Positions 36,649 through 45,483 of a stretch of 64,000 bases of DNA are shown one piece after another. The notes beneath the pieces are model-generated. The model made no database searches. It saw only the letters and a list, made by a program, of their open reading frames with translations, and was not told the DNA's origin. Position 1 is the stretch's first letter. Each line of letters begins with the position of its first letter. A program made the position numbers and the translations under genes. The DNA comes from Tyzzerella sp. (lineage in GTDB: Bacteria > Bacillota > Clostridia > Lachnospirales > Lachnospiraceae): contig JAFTWA010000050.1 in NCBI GenBank assembly GCA_017465565.1, forward strand, positions 24,415 to 88,414, given 5' to 3'.

Positions 36649-37785
36649 ATGATTTATATGGATAATGCGGCGACAACCATGAGAAAGCCGGAAGAGGTAA
36701 TTACGGCTGTCATGAACGCCATGAATTCTATGGGAAATGCGGGACGTGGAGCCCATGCGGCATCCTTAAGTGCGTCAAGAGTGATTTACAATGCAAGAGA
36801 AGCATTGGCACGTTTTTTCAACGCAGAAAGCCCCAAGCAGATTGTTTTTACCAACAACTCGACAGAGAGCCTTAATATTGCAATCAAAGGACTTTTAGAA
36901 CCGGGCGACCATGTGGTAACAACCATGCTGGAACACAACTCCGTATTACGCCCTCTGTACGAGATGGAGCAAAAAGGTGTATCACTTACGATTGTGAAGA
37001 GCGACAAACAGGGAAGAATTTCCTATGAAGAAGTGGAAGAAGCGGTGCAGGAAAATACAAAGGCGATTATCTGTACAAATGGCTCCAATCTTACAGGAAA
37101 CTATGTGGATGTGAAACGCATTGGAGCAATTGCAAAGAACAAAGGCGTTCTTTTTGTAGTAGATGCATCTCAGACAGCAGGCGTATATCCAATTGATGTG
37201 CAGGAAATGAACATCGATGTGCTTTGCTTTACAGGACACAAAAGTCTCCTTGGACCACAAGGAACAGGTGGGTTGTGTGTAAGAGAAGGTCTGAAACTAA
37301 AGCCATTAAAGAGTGGTGGCAGTGGTGTTCTTACTTATAGTAAAGAGCATCCATCTGATATGCCAACAGCTTTAGAAGCGGGAACGCTAAATGGACACGG
37401 CATTGCCGGGCTTGGTGCAGCAATTGAATATTTGGAAAAAGAAGGAATTGACAACATCCGTGAAAAAGAATTACAACACATGTGGAAGTTCTATCATGGA
37501 GTGAAAGAGATTCCAGGCGTAAAAGTATACGGAGATTTTGAAACAGAACTCCGTTGCCCAATTGTTACGCTTAACATTGGGGATTATGATTCGTCAGAAG
37601 TAAGCGATGAGCTTCTGATGACTTATGGAATTTCTACCAGACCTGGAGCACACTGTGCGCCACTCATGCACGAAGCACTTGGAACAGTAGAGCAGGGAGC
37701 AGTTCGTTTTAGTTTTTCTCATTATAATACAAATGAAGAAATCGAAGCTGCAATCCAGGCAATCAAAGAATTAGCAGAGGAATAG
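36649..37785 (+). CDS. cysteine desulfurase / selenocysteine lyase-like PLP enzyme
   Basis: A 378-residue class V aminotransferase-fold protein. Motifs are MDNAATTMRKPEEV at the start, NSTESLNIAIKGLLEPGDHV near 72, the PLP Lys in FTGHKSLLGPQGTGGL near 200 and RPGAHCAPLMHEALG near 333, with the active-site Cys in the last. It probably supplies sulfur or selenium to SelD. The ATG at 36649 follows TGGAGG; an upstream ATG at 36637 overlaps that RBS. Confidence 0.88.
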   Translation: MIYMDNAATTMRKPEEVITAVMNAMNSMGNAGRGAHAASLSASRVIYNAREALARFFNAESPKQIVFTNNSTESLNIAIKGLLEPGDHVVTTMLEHNSVLRPLYEMEQKGVSLTIVKSDKQGRISYEEVEEAVQENTKAIICTNGSNLTGNYVDVKRIGAIAKNKGVLFVVDASQTAGVYPIDVQEMNIDVLCFTGHKSLLGPQGTGGLCVREGLKLKPLKSGGSGVLTYSKEHPSDMPTALEAGTLNGHGIAGLGAAIEYLEKEGIDNIREKELQHMWKFYHGVKEIPGVKVYGDFETELRCPIVTLNIGDYDSSEVSDELLMTYGISTRPGAHCAPLMHEALGTVEQGAVRFSFSHYNTNEEIEAAIQAIKELAEE

Positions 37786-37792
37786 TATTAAT

Positions 37793-38029
37793 ATGAGAGT
37801 AAAAGAATTGAAGTTGGTCATTACATTCCATACGACAGCAGACGCAATGGCAATGGAGAAATGCTGTAAAGAGGCAAATGCGCCAGGTAGATTAATTCCA
37901 GTACCAAGAGCGATTTCATCAGGCTGCGGACTTGCATGGTGCGCAGATTTGAGTGAGAAGGACGGGCTGTTGGAGGTAATGGCGAAAGTAGGACTGAAGC
38001 AAGAAGACATACATAAATGTATGGTATAG
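37793..38029 (+). CDS. DUF3343 Se/S carrier-like protein
   Basis: A 78-residue protein of the DUF3343 group, annotated in many genomes as a putative Se/S carrier. The fold opens with LKLVITFHTTADAMAMEKCC, and a conserved P-R-x-I-S-S-G-C-G-L-A-W-C segment near 43-55 contains the two Cys that could carry sulfur or selenium. It closes the sel operon and is followed by a strong terminator. Confidence 0.82.
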   Translation: MRVKELKLVITFHTTADAMAMEKCCKEANAPGRLIPVPRAISSGCGLAWCADLSEKDGLLEVMAKVGLKQEDIHKCMV

Positions 38030-38045
38030 TATGATGCAATAACGT

Positions 38046-38078
38046 AAAAAGCACTCCGTATGAAAGGAGTGCTTTTTT
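38046..38078 (+). terminator. intrinsic terminator of the selenium operon
   Basis: AAAAAGCACTCC (38046-38057) pairs with GGAGTGCTTTTTT (38066-38078) around loop GTATGAAA. It is strong and U-rich. Confidence 0.95.
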
Positions 38079-38188
38079 ATATGTCCCCCAAGTAAGGGAT
38101 AAAAGGAAGACGAGAGCGGTAACCAAGCCCTCAAATTAATACCTTTCCTATTATATGGGTGAGAATACGATTTGTCTAATTGATAAAA

Positions 38189-38250
38189 AATAGACAAGCA
38201 ATAGAAAAAGTCTATAATTAGAGAAATAGATAATAGAAAATATCTATAGA
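38189..38250 (+). promoter_or_regulatory. array of ATAGA/TCTAT half-sites upstream of yjiL
   Basis: Two dyads lie in tandem: ATAGAC-n14-GTCTAT (38190-38215) and ATAGATA-n8-TATCTAT (38226-38247). Half-sites recur about every ten bases. A similar arrangement lies upstream of prdC (52066-52107). The region 38079-38345 otherwise shows no gene; the promoter of the yjiL operon must lie here. Confidence 0.45.
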
Positions 38251-38345
38251 AACATGGAACGATAGAATATATCAATTTGACCTGTGTTTATGGGAAAAGT
38301 ACAATGAAAGATAGGAAAACAATGAAGGAGGATATGTGGAAAATA

Positions 38346-39113
38346 ATGAGCATGAATTATGTTGGAATTGATATTGGTTCTACTGCATCAAAAGTTGTGG
38401 TGCGCGGTAAGAACGATATTAGATTTGTACTTCCAACTGGTTGGAGCAGCAAAGAAACGACCATAAAAATTAAAGAAAGATTGCTAGAAGCAGGAGTCGA
38501 TGTTGCGTCGGAGGACACAAGGGTGGTTGCAACTGGATATGGACGTGTGGCTGTGGATTTTGCGGATAAGGTAATTACAGAAATTACCTGCCATGCAAGA
38601 GGAGGAAGAGAACTTGCGGGTGGCGACTGTACCATTATTGATGTGGGTGGACAGGACACAAAGGTTATTCAGGTGAATCAAGGAGTGGTCACAGATTTCC
38701 TTATGAATGATAAATGTTCAGCCGGAACTGGTAAATTTTTGGAAATCATGGCTAATCGTTTAGGAATCACCTTGAATGAACTGTTTGAATTGGCGAAGAC
38801 GGGTGAGAGTATTCCTATTAGTTCTCTTTGTACAGTGTTTGCAGAGTCAGAGATCATCAGTTATATAGGGGAAGGACGCGCAAGAGAGGATATTGCTGCT
38901 GGAGTAATCGATTCGGTTGTAGCAAAGGTTGCGCAGCTTGCACAGCGTCAGAAATCAGCAGAAAAGATTATTTTGACCGGTGGTTTAAGCCACAGCGATT
39001 ATTTTGCATCGAAGCTGTCTGAAAAAATGGGAAAAAATGTTATGCCCACAGAACTTGGAAGATTTGCTGGAGCACTTGGAGCAGCGTATTTGGCAGAAGA
39101 AAAAAGAAGATAA
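38346..39113 (+). CDS. yjiL: ATPase activator of a double-cubane cluster protein (YjiL-like)
   Basis: A 255-residue ATPase of the BadF/HgdC activator family, which drives low-potential electrons into a partner by ATP hydrolysis. Motifs are VGIDIGSTASKVVVRGKN at the N-terminus, DVGGQDTKVIQVNQGVVTDF near 100 and the cluster-binding DKCSAGTGKFLEI near 123 with a second Cys in SLCTVFAESEI near 158. The dimer binds one 4Fe-4S cluster between two subunits. I chose ATG 38346 because it gives the length I recall for E. coli YjiL (255). GGAGG at 38327 is badly spaced for every in-frame ATG, so the start is uncertain. Confidence 0.85.
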   Translation: MSMNYVGIDIGSTASKVVVRGKNDIRFVLPTGWSSKETTIKIKERLLEAGVDVASEDTRVVATGYGRVAVDFADKVITEITCHARGGRELAGGDCTIIDVGGQDTKVIQVNQGVVTDFLMNDKCSAGTGKFLEIMANRLGITLNELFELAKTGESIPISSLCTVFAESEIISYIGEGRAREDIAAGVIDSVVAKVAQLAQRQKSAEKIILTGGLSHSDYFASKLSEKMGKNVMPTELGRFAGALGAAYLAEEKRR

Positions 39114-39145
39114 AAATACAAAGTTAAAATTAAGGAGGAAATGAA

Positions 39146-40297
39146 ATGGAACTTATTAAGGATTTACCAGAGGTGTTTGAGGAGTTTGCAGAACAAAGAC
39201 AAAACTCATTTTTGAATGTGAAAAAATTAAAAGAACAGGGTATACCTGTAGTTGGAGTATATTGTACATATTTTCCACAAGAGATTGCTATGGCTATGGG
39301 TGCGGCAACGATTGGACTTTGTTCTACATCTGATGAAACAATTCCAGATGCTGAAAAGGATTTGCCAAAGAACTTATGCCCTCTGATTAAATCAAGTTAC
39401 GGATTTGCAAAGACAGATAAATGTCCGTTCTTCTATTTCTCAGATGTTGTGGTAGGTGAAACAACATGCGACGGAAAGAAGAAAATGTATGAATATATGG
39501 CAGAATTTAAGCCAGTACACATCATGGAACTTCCGAATTCACAATCTCCAGAAGCATTAGAATTATGGAAAAAAGAAATTATCAAATTTAAAGAATTCTT
39601 GGAAGAAAAATTCGAAGTAGAAATTACAGAAGAAAAAATTCGCGAAGCAATCAAAGTGAATAATAATGTAAGACGTTCATTAAAGAAGTTCTACAAAGTT
39701 ATGGCAAACGATCCTGTTCCAATGTATGGACATAACTTGTTCAAAGTATTGTACGGAAGCACATTTAAGTTCAATCGTGCGGCGATTCCAGCAGAAGTAG
39801 ATGCTGTTGTTGAAAAGATTATGGCTGAATATGAGGTGGAAAAGAAAATTGAAAAGAAACCTCGTATCTTAGTAACGGGATGTCCAATCGGTGGTGCAAC
39901 AGAAAAAGTTATTAGAGCAATTGAAGATAATGGCGGTGTTGTAGTTACATATGAAAACTGTAGTGGAGCAAAATCAATCGACCAGTTAGTAGATGAGGAT
40001 AATCCGGATGTTTACGATGCATTAGCAAGAAGATATCTGAATATAGGATGTTCTGTTATGACGCCAAATCCAAACCGTTTAGAATTACTTGGAAGATTAA
40101 TTGACGAATACAAAGTGGATGGTGTTGTAGAAGTGGTGCTTCAGGCATGCCATACATATAATGTGGAATCCTTCGGAATTCGCCGTTTTGTAAATGAAAA
40201 GAAAGGTATTCCATATATTGCTGTAGAAACAGATTATTCACAAGCTGATATTGGTCAGTTGAATACAAGATTAACAGCATTTATCGAAATGTTATAA
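39146..40297 (+). CDS. yjiM: double-cubane cluster protein / HgdB-like reductase (YjiM-like)
   Basis: A 383-residue member of the 2-hydroxyacyl-CoA dehydratase (HgdB/FldB-like) superfamily, the same length I recall for E. coli YjiM and very similar in pattern. Cys ligands appear in VGVYCTYFPQE, LCSTSDETIPDAEKDLPKNL, TDKCPFFYFSD, GETTCDGKKKMYEY and LQACHTYNVES. Unlike dehydratases there is no second subunit gene, so a homodimer is likely. This single-subunit group includes the double-cubane proteins shown in Carboxydothermus to hold an Fe8S9-type cluster and reduce small molecules. The natural substrate is unknown. Strong RBS AAGGAGG. Confidence 0.87.
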   Translation: MELIKDLPEVFEEFAEQRQNSFLNVKKLKEQGIPVVGVYCTYFPQEIAMAMGAATIGLCSTSDETIPDAEKDLPKNLCPLIKSSYGFAKTDKCPFFYFSDVVVGETTCDGKKKMYEYMAEFKPVHIMELPNSQSPEALELWKKEIIKFKEFLEEKFEVEITEEKIREAIKVNNNVRRSLKKFYKVMANDPVPMYGHNLFKVLYGSTFKFNRAAIPAEVDAVVEKIMAEYEVEKKIEKKPRILVTGCPIGGATEKVIRAIEDNGGVVVTYENCSGAKSIDQLVDEDNPDVYDALARRYLNIGCSVMTPNPNRLELLGRLIDEYKVDGVVEVVLQACHTYNVESFGIRRFVNEKKGIPYIAVETDYSQADIGQLNTRLTAFIEML

Positions 40298-40316
40298 TCA
40301 AATATACCAAAACAAT

Positions 40317-40343
40317 GGGAGTGGGATACCACTCCTAGTTTTG
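40317..40343 (+). terminator. weak hairpin terminator between yjiM and the amidohydrolase
   Basis: GGAGTGG (40318-40324) pairs with CCACTCC (40329-40335) around GATA, followed by TAGTTTTG. The stem is good but the T tract is short, so partial read-through into the downstream genes is likely. Confidence 0.5.
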
Positions 40344-40357
40344 CACTTGGAGGAAAT

Positions 40358-41557
40358 ATGGAAACTAGAAATAAAATTGTCGAAATGGCAGCGCGATACG
40401 AGGAAGAATTTATTTTGATAAGAAGAAAGCTGCATCAAAATGCGGAACTTTCTATGAAAGAGTACGAAACATCCAAAATCATCGCAGAAGAATTAAAAAA
40501 ATGCGAGGGGATAGATGTATTTACAAATGTGGCAGGTGGAACAGGTGTGATAGGTGTTCTTAAAGGAGGTAAACCTGGAAAATGTATTTTGCTGAGAGCA
40601 GATATCGATGCTTTGGCCATAGTAGAGAGAAACGATTTGAGTTTTAAGTCAATAAACGAAGGATGTATGCATGCGTGTGGACATGATGCACATGCTGCTT
40701 GGGTACTGGGCGCTGCAAGGATTCTGAGTGAACTGCGTCAAGAAGTCCCAGGTACAATTAAATTTGTATTTCAGCCAGGAGAAGAACGAGGTGCGGGAGC
40801 GAAAGAGCTGATTGAACAGGATAATGTTCTGGAGAATCCAAAAGTGGATTACGCATTTTCGGCGCATGCATGGCCGTCTATTCCAGCAGGGAAAATAGGA
40901 ATTGCACATAAGTATGCATTTGGTTGTCCTGCGGTATTTAGAGTAAAGGTGCTCGGAAAAGGCGGACATGGTTCTATGCCGCATCAAGCTGTCAATCCTA
41001 TTATGGTTGCAAATCAGATATGTACAATGTTTCCCCATATCTTGTCAGAAAAAATAAGCGGAACAGAGCCGAGAGTAATCACTGTATGCTCTTTTATGGG
41101 AGGGAGTCCGAAAGGAATGAATGTGATTCCAGAAGAATGCTATTTCCAAGGCACAGTTCGTGCCACAAATATGAGAATTCTGAAAGAAATTGAGAAAGAA
41201 ATGGAAGCAGTAGTAAAATCTTGCTGCTCATTATATGATGCAAAATATGAATTTGGCTTCTATAAAGGCATACACGAAGTGGAAAACAATGTCGCGCTTA
41301 TTGAAGTGTGCGCAAAAGCATCCCAAAATATATTGGGAGAAAAAAATGTAGAGATAGTGGAGGAATGCTCCCTGGGTGGAGATAATTTCTCGGAATTTAG
41401 TCGAAGAGTACCAAGTGTATATATGTATGTTGGGATTAAGGACGAACAACAGAAAGAAGAATTTAGTATACATAGTCCACAATTCATTTTGGAGGAAAGT
41501 GCTATAAGTAAGGCGGCAGCAGTACTTTCAGAAGTGGTGTTTGAAGCAAATATATAA
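40358..41557 (+). CDS. M20-family amidohydrolase (N-acyl-amino-acid hydrolase type)
   Basis: A 399-residue metallopeptidase of the IAA-amino-acid/hippurate hydrolase group. Metal-binding features are visible: CMHACGHDAHAAWVLGAARI near 104, the catalytic-base region FQPGEERGAGA near 147 and a late H-S-P-Q-F. Family enzymes cleave N-acyl amino acids. Between an activator/reductase pair and a C-S lyase, an N-acetyl-cysteine conjugate is an attractive substrate, but this is inference. RBS is TTGGAGGAA. Confidence 0.88.
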   Translation: METRNKIVEMAARYEEEFILIRRKLHQNAELSMKEYETSKIIAEELKKCEGIDVFTNVAGGTGVIGVLKGGKPGKCILLRADIDALAIVERNDLSFKSINEGCMHACGHDAHAAWVLGAARILSELRQEVPGTIKFVFQPGEERGAGAKELIEQDNVLENPKVDYAFSAHAWPSIPAGKIGIAHKYAFGCPAVFRVKVLGKGGHGSMPHQAVNPIMVANQICTMFPHILSEKISGTEPRVITVCSFMGGSPKGMNVIPEECYFQGTVRATNMRILKEIEKEMEAVVKSCCSLYDAKYEFGFYKGIHEVENNVALIEVCAKASQNILGEKNVEIVEECSLGGDNFSEFSRRVPSVYMYVGIKDEQQKEEFSIHSPQFILEESAISKAAAVLSEVVFEANI

Positions 41558-41667
41558 TGGTTGATTATAGAAAAAAATTATAAATGGCGTTTTGGATGGG
41601 AAATATGAATTAGACACGTTCAGGTACAATTGCTATAATCAAGGTAGGGAAAGGAGATAGGTTGCTT

Positions 41668-42840
41668 ATGTACAATTTCGATGAAAAAACGAATCGTCTA
41701 GGAACCAGTTGTTTGAAATGGGATTTCGCAGATAGAATTTTCAAGGGTACGAATTTGTTGCCGATGTGGATAGCTGATATGGATTTTAAGACGGCGCCAG
41801 GTATTCAGAAGAAAATTCAAGAAAGAGTAGAACAAGGAATTTACGGATATGGAGCGCTTCCGAAAGAATATCATGATGCTGTTATTTCATGGATGAAGCG
41901 AAGACATCACTGCGATATCGAAAAAGAATGGATTTGTTTTACACCAGGTGTTGTGAGTGCGCTTAATTTTGCAGTGACAGCAACAACAGAACCTGGCGAA
42001 GAAGTAATTGTAATGCCTCCTGTTTATGATCCTTTTTACCATGCGATTGAAGACCAGGGACGAAAAGCTGTAAGAATTCCATTGGTAAATAATAATGGTT
42101 ATTACACTATTAATTGGGAACAAATGGAACAACAAGTTTCGGAGAAGACGAAAGCTATTTTATTCTGTAGTCCACATAATCCGGTGGGACGTGTATGGGA
42201 TAGAGAAGAATTAGGACGACTTGTTGCATTCGCAGTGGAACGCGATCTGGTTATCATAGATGACGAGATTCATCATGATTTGGTGTATAAAAAGGAACAC
42301 ATCATGCTGTGCAGAATTTCAGAAGAAGCCATGAAAAGAAGTATTATCTGCACCGCTCCTAGTAAGACATTTAATATTGCAGGGATACAAGTTTCCAATA
42401 TTATTATTCCAGACTCAGAGTTGCGAGCAAAATATCGTGCTGTAGTTAATAAAAATCATGCATTTTCTTCGAATTCATTTGCTGCATCGGCATTGATTGG
42501 TGCTTACAATGATTCGGAAGAATGGTTGGATGAACTTTTAGAATATTTGAAAGGAAATATTGAGTATTTCTGTTCTTATATTACAGAAAACATACCAGAA
42601 CTCAAGGTGCAAGAGCCGGAAGGTACATATTTAGTGTGGGTAGATTGCAGCGGGTTAGGTATGACCGCGGAAGAACTCAAAAGATTCTTTGTTGAGAAAT
42701 GTGGCATTGCCCCAGGAAGTGGAGCAGGCTACGGCGAAGGTGGAGAGTCCTATATGCGATTTAATTTAGGTTGTCCTAGAGCTTATGTCGAACAAGCTCT
42801 ACAACAAATAAAACAAGCTTTATTTGAACGAACAAAATAA
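41668..42840 (+). CDS. MalY/PatB-family C-S lyase (cystathionine beta-lyase type)
   Basis: A 390-residue PLP enzyme. It opens YNFDEKTNRLGTSCLKWDF, has PMWIADMDFKTAPGIQKKIQ near 33, the D-D-E-I-H-H-D motif near 199 and the PLP Lys in TAPSKTFNIAGIQ near 231. These mark the MalY/PatB branch, which splits cystathionine or S-substituted cysteines into pyruvate, ammonia and a thiol. The ATG at 41668 matches the family's start. A TTG six bases upstream has better spacing from AAAGGAG, so the start is slightly uncertain. Confidence 0.9.
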   Translation: MYNFDEKTNRLGTSCLKWDFADRIFKGTNLLPMWIADMDFKTAPGIQKKIQERVEQGIYGYGALPKEYHDAVISWMKRRHHCDIEKEWICFTPGVVSALNFAVTATTEPGEEVIVMPPVYDPFYHAIEDQGRKAVRIPLVNNNGYYTINWEQMEQQVSEKTKAILFCSPHNPVGRVWDREELGRLVAFAVERDLVIIDDEIHHDLVYKKEHIMLCRISEEAMKRSIICTAPSKTFNIAGIQVSNIIIPDSELRAKYRAVVNKNHAFSSNSFAASALIGAYNDSEEWLDELLEYLKGNIEYFCSYITENIPELKVQEPEGTYLVWVDCSGLGMTAEELKRFFVEKCGIAPGSGAGYGEGGESYMRFNLGCPRAYVEQALQQIKQALFERTK

Positions 42841-42868
42841 AGTGACTTCAAAAAAGAGGAGGAAAAAC

Positions 42869-44449
42869 ATGAAGAAAGCATTAAGTATGTTATTAGTAGT
42901 TGTAATGGTATTAGGACTGCTTGTAACAGGTTGTGGAAACAGCCAAGAGGAAAACAAAGAAGGCGGAGATAAAGTATCTGCAGGTGAAAAAGTAGAAGGT
43001 GGTTCAGTTGTTCGTGCAATGCCAACAGACATTTTAAGCTTAAACTACTGGTATGAAACAGGTGACGAAGGTATGACTATGTTAAGACCAGTATATGATC
43101 CACTTTTTATCGTTGCTAAAGATGAAGTTCGCTATTATTTGGCAGAAAGCTATGAACTGTCAGAAGACGGATTGGAAGTTACTGTTAAATTACGTGATGG
43201 ATTGAAATGGCATGATGGTGAAAGTATCACAGCAGATGATGCTGTATGGAACTTCCAAGTAAAATCAATCGCTGAAAACAAAGCTTCAAGTGGAACAAAA
43301 ATCAATGGACAACTTGTAACAGTTGAAAAAGTGGATGAATTAACATTTAAAGTAATTCTTCCGGAAGTTTCTGCTTCTTACATTGCAACACTTGGTGGAA
43401 TTAGATTAATTCCAAAACATGTGTATGAAAACGAAGCAAACATTGCATCATCTGAGTTAAATATGACACAAGGTGTTGGTTCTGGTCCATACAAAGTAAA
43501 AGAATGGAAACAAGGCGAAAGTCTTACACTTGAAAAATTTGAAGACTACTACAGAGAGTCAAGCTTAGATACAGTTGTATTTAAAGTTATGCCAAATGAA
43601 AGTGCACAAGAAATTGCATTTGAAAATGGAGAAATTAATGTTCACCGTATTACAACATCTGATAAGCTGGAAAAATATTCAAAAGACGACAGATACGAAA
43701 TCGTAACATTAAATGAAGGCCGTATCAATTACATGGGATTCAACTCTAACAGTGAACTTATGAAAGATATCAAGGCGAGAGAAGCAATCGCAACAGCGTT
43801 GAATGTTCCTGAAATTGTATCTGGTGCTTATGGTTCGGAAGAAATTGCTGTAGCTGCTAAAACAGTGTTCTGTGAACAAAACTTCTACTACAAAGATATC
43901 GATGGTTACAAACATGACTTAGAAAAGGCTAAACAATTAGTAAAAGATGCTGGATTAGAAGGCAAAACATTGCAATTAGTTTACAACTCAAGCCGTGCGA
44001 ATATGGAAGACTGTGCGCTTATTATTCAACAACAATTAAAAGAAGTTGGTATTGAAGTAAAGGTTACAGGATATGAAACACAAGGTTTCTTTGAAAAATT
44101 CTTCTATACAGATTTAGGTGATTGGGATCTTGGATTAAATGGTTACTCTACAAACGCAGATAACCAAGGTGATGAATATATGTTCAGTAACCAAGGATTC
44201 TTGAGCAAGAACTTAGTTTCAACAGATGAAATCGCTGATTTATGGAACGCTGGAGATGCAACAACAGATCCTGAAAAACGTGCAGAGATTTATGCTGATA
44301 TCCAACAAAAAACTAAAGATGCGTACACAATGGTACCAATTTCTGACTGTAACTTTATTTTAGCTGTAGACAAGAATTTGAAAGGCTGCGATGCAATCAA
44401 TATCGTACCAGTATTCGAAGATTATACAAAGCTTTACATGACAGAATAG
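42869..44449 (+). CDS. oligopeptide ABC transporter substrate-binding lipoprotein
   Basis: A 526-residue lipoprotein: signal MKKALSMLLVVVMVLGLLVT followed by lipid Cys22 in TGCGNSQ. The mature protein is a solute-binding protein of family 5 (OppA/DppA), with AESYELSEDGLEVTVKLRDG and WHDGESITADDAVWNFQVKS near 86-125. These bind di- or oligopeptides, and some bind opines or glutathione-like conjugates. A terminator hairpin follows, as is common when binding protein is needed in excess. RBS is AGAGGAGG. Confidence 0.9.
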   Translation: MKKALSMLLVVVMVLGLLVTGCGNSQEENKEGGDKVSAGEKVEGGSVVRAMPTDILSLNYWYETGDEGMTMLRPVYDPLFIVAKDEVRYYLAESYELSEDGLEVTVKLRDGLKWHDGESITADDAVWNFQVKSIAENKASSGTKINGQLVTVEKVDELTFKVILPEVSASYIATLGGIRLIPKHVYENEANIASSELNMTQGVGSGPYKVKEWKQGESLTLEKFEDYYRESSLDTVVFKVMPNESAQEIAFENGEINVHRITTSDKLEKYSKDDRYEIVTLNEGRINYMGFNSNSELMKDIKAREAIATALNVPEIVSGAYGSEEIAVAAKTVFCEQNFYYKDIDGYKHDLEKAKQLVKDAGLEGKTLQLVYNSSRANMEDCALIIQQQLKEVGIEVKVTGYETQGFFEKFFYTDLGDWDLGLNGYSTNADNQGDEYMFSNQGFLSKNLVSTDEIADLWNAGDATTDPEKRAEIYADIQQKTKDAYTMVPISDCNFILAVDKNLKGCDAINIVPVFEDYTKLYMTE

Positions 44450-44473
44450 TAATGAATTGAGAGAAAAGGTGAG

Positions 44474-44507
44474 ATGGGCTGGTGCAAGTTTGCACCAACC
44501 CTTTTTC
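44474..44507 (+). terminator. intrinsic (partial) terminator after the binding-protein gene
   Basis: GGGCTGGTGCAA (44476-44487) pairs with TTGCACCAACCC (44490-44501) with one mismatch, followed by TTTTT. It probably reduces expression of the permease genes relative to the binding protein. Confidence 0.85.
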
Positions 44508-44526
44508 CTATTTATAAGGAGATAAC

Positions 44527-45483
44527 ATGAAAAATTACATTTTAAAGAGAATTGTTCAAATGATACCGGTACTGATACTTGTATCTATTTTTTCATTCAT
44601 GATTATCCATTTGGCACCAGGTGATCCGATAAACATGTACATTAGACCAGATATGACGGAAGAGGAAATACAAATTATCCGTGAAGACTTGGGACTTGAT
44701 GGGACAATTGTGGAACAGTATGTTGCCTGGCTGAAAAATGTTCTTCGGGGAAATTTTGGAAACTCTGTAATTACCCACCAGCCTGTGGCGGACCAGATTT
44801 TCAATAAATTGCCATCGACCTTGTTGTTGATGGGAACATCTTTTGTACTGTCTATTATAATTGCAATTCCATTGGGCTTGGTATCTGGTATGAAAAAGAA
44901 TAAATTGGTAGACCAAGTGATCAGTATTTTTAGTTATATTGGTATATCCATACCATCGTTCTGGTTTGCTTTGATGCTTATTATTGTATTTTCGCTTAAC
45001 TTACATTGGTTTCCAACAAACGGAATGAGAACAATTGGCGTTGAATCGGTGTTGGATGTTGTATGGCATCTGGTTCTGCCGAGTATTGTACTTAGTATAG
45101 ACAATATCGCTGTATTTACAAGATACATTCGCTCAAATACAATTACGCAGCTTGAAGAAGAATATGTTTTGACTGCAAAATCAAAAGGGGTACCGAAGAA
45201 AAGAATTATGACAGGTCATGTGTTAAAAAACTGCCTTCTTCCGATTATCACAATTGCGGGTATGAATTTAGCGAGTTTGGTTACGGGGTCTTTTATTATT
45301 GAATCTGTTTTTGGATGGCCAGGTATGGGGACTCTTGGTATGAGTGCAATTAATTCTAGAGATTATCCAATGATCATGGGATTTACAATGCTTTCGTGTC
45401 TCATTTTGATTGTTGGAAATTTGATTGCTGATTTATTATATAGCGTAGCCGATCCACGAATTAAGCAGGGGGTGAAAAGATAA
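44527..45483 (+). CDS. oligopeptide ABC permease OppB-like
   Basis: A 318-residue permease with about six spans, starting ILKRIVQMIPVLILVSIFSF. The cytoplasmic EAA-like loop is YVLTAKSKGVPKKRIMTGHV near 215, then NCLLPIITIAG. It pairs with the next gene as the membrane channel. The gene order OppA-B-C-D-F is complete here. RBS is AAGGAGATA. Confidence 0.93.
   Translation: MKNYILKRIVQMIPVLILVSIFSFMIIHLAPGDPINMYIRPDMTEEEIQIIREDLGLDGTIVEQYVAWLKNVLRGNFGNSVITHQPVADQIFNKLPSTLLLMGTSFVLSIIIAIPLGLVSGMKKNKLVDQVISIFSYIGISIPSFWFALMLIIVFSLNLHWFPTNGMRTIGVESVLDVVWHLVLPSIVLSIDNIAVFTRYIRSNTITQLEEEYVLTAKSKGVPKKRIMTGHVLKNCLLPIITIAGMNLASLVTGSFIIESVFGWPGMGTLGMSAINSRDYPMIMGFTMLSCLILIVGNLIADLLYSVADPRIKQGVKR

Noticed and set aside
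38079-38345. CRISPR-like repeats in the ATAGA-rich region
   Set aside because: Copies are five to seven bases, unequal in spacing and lack unique spacers. They fit operator half-sites better.
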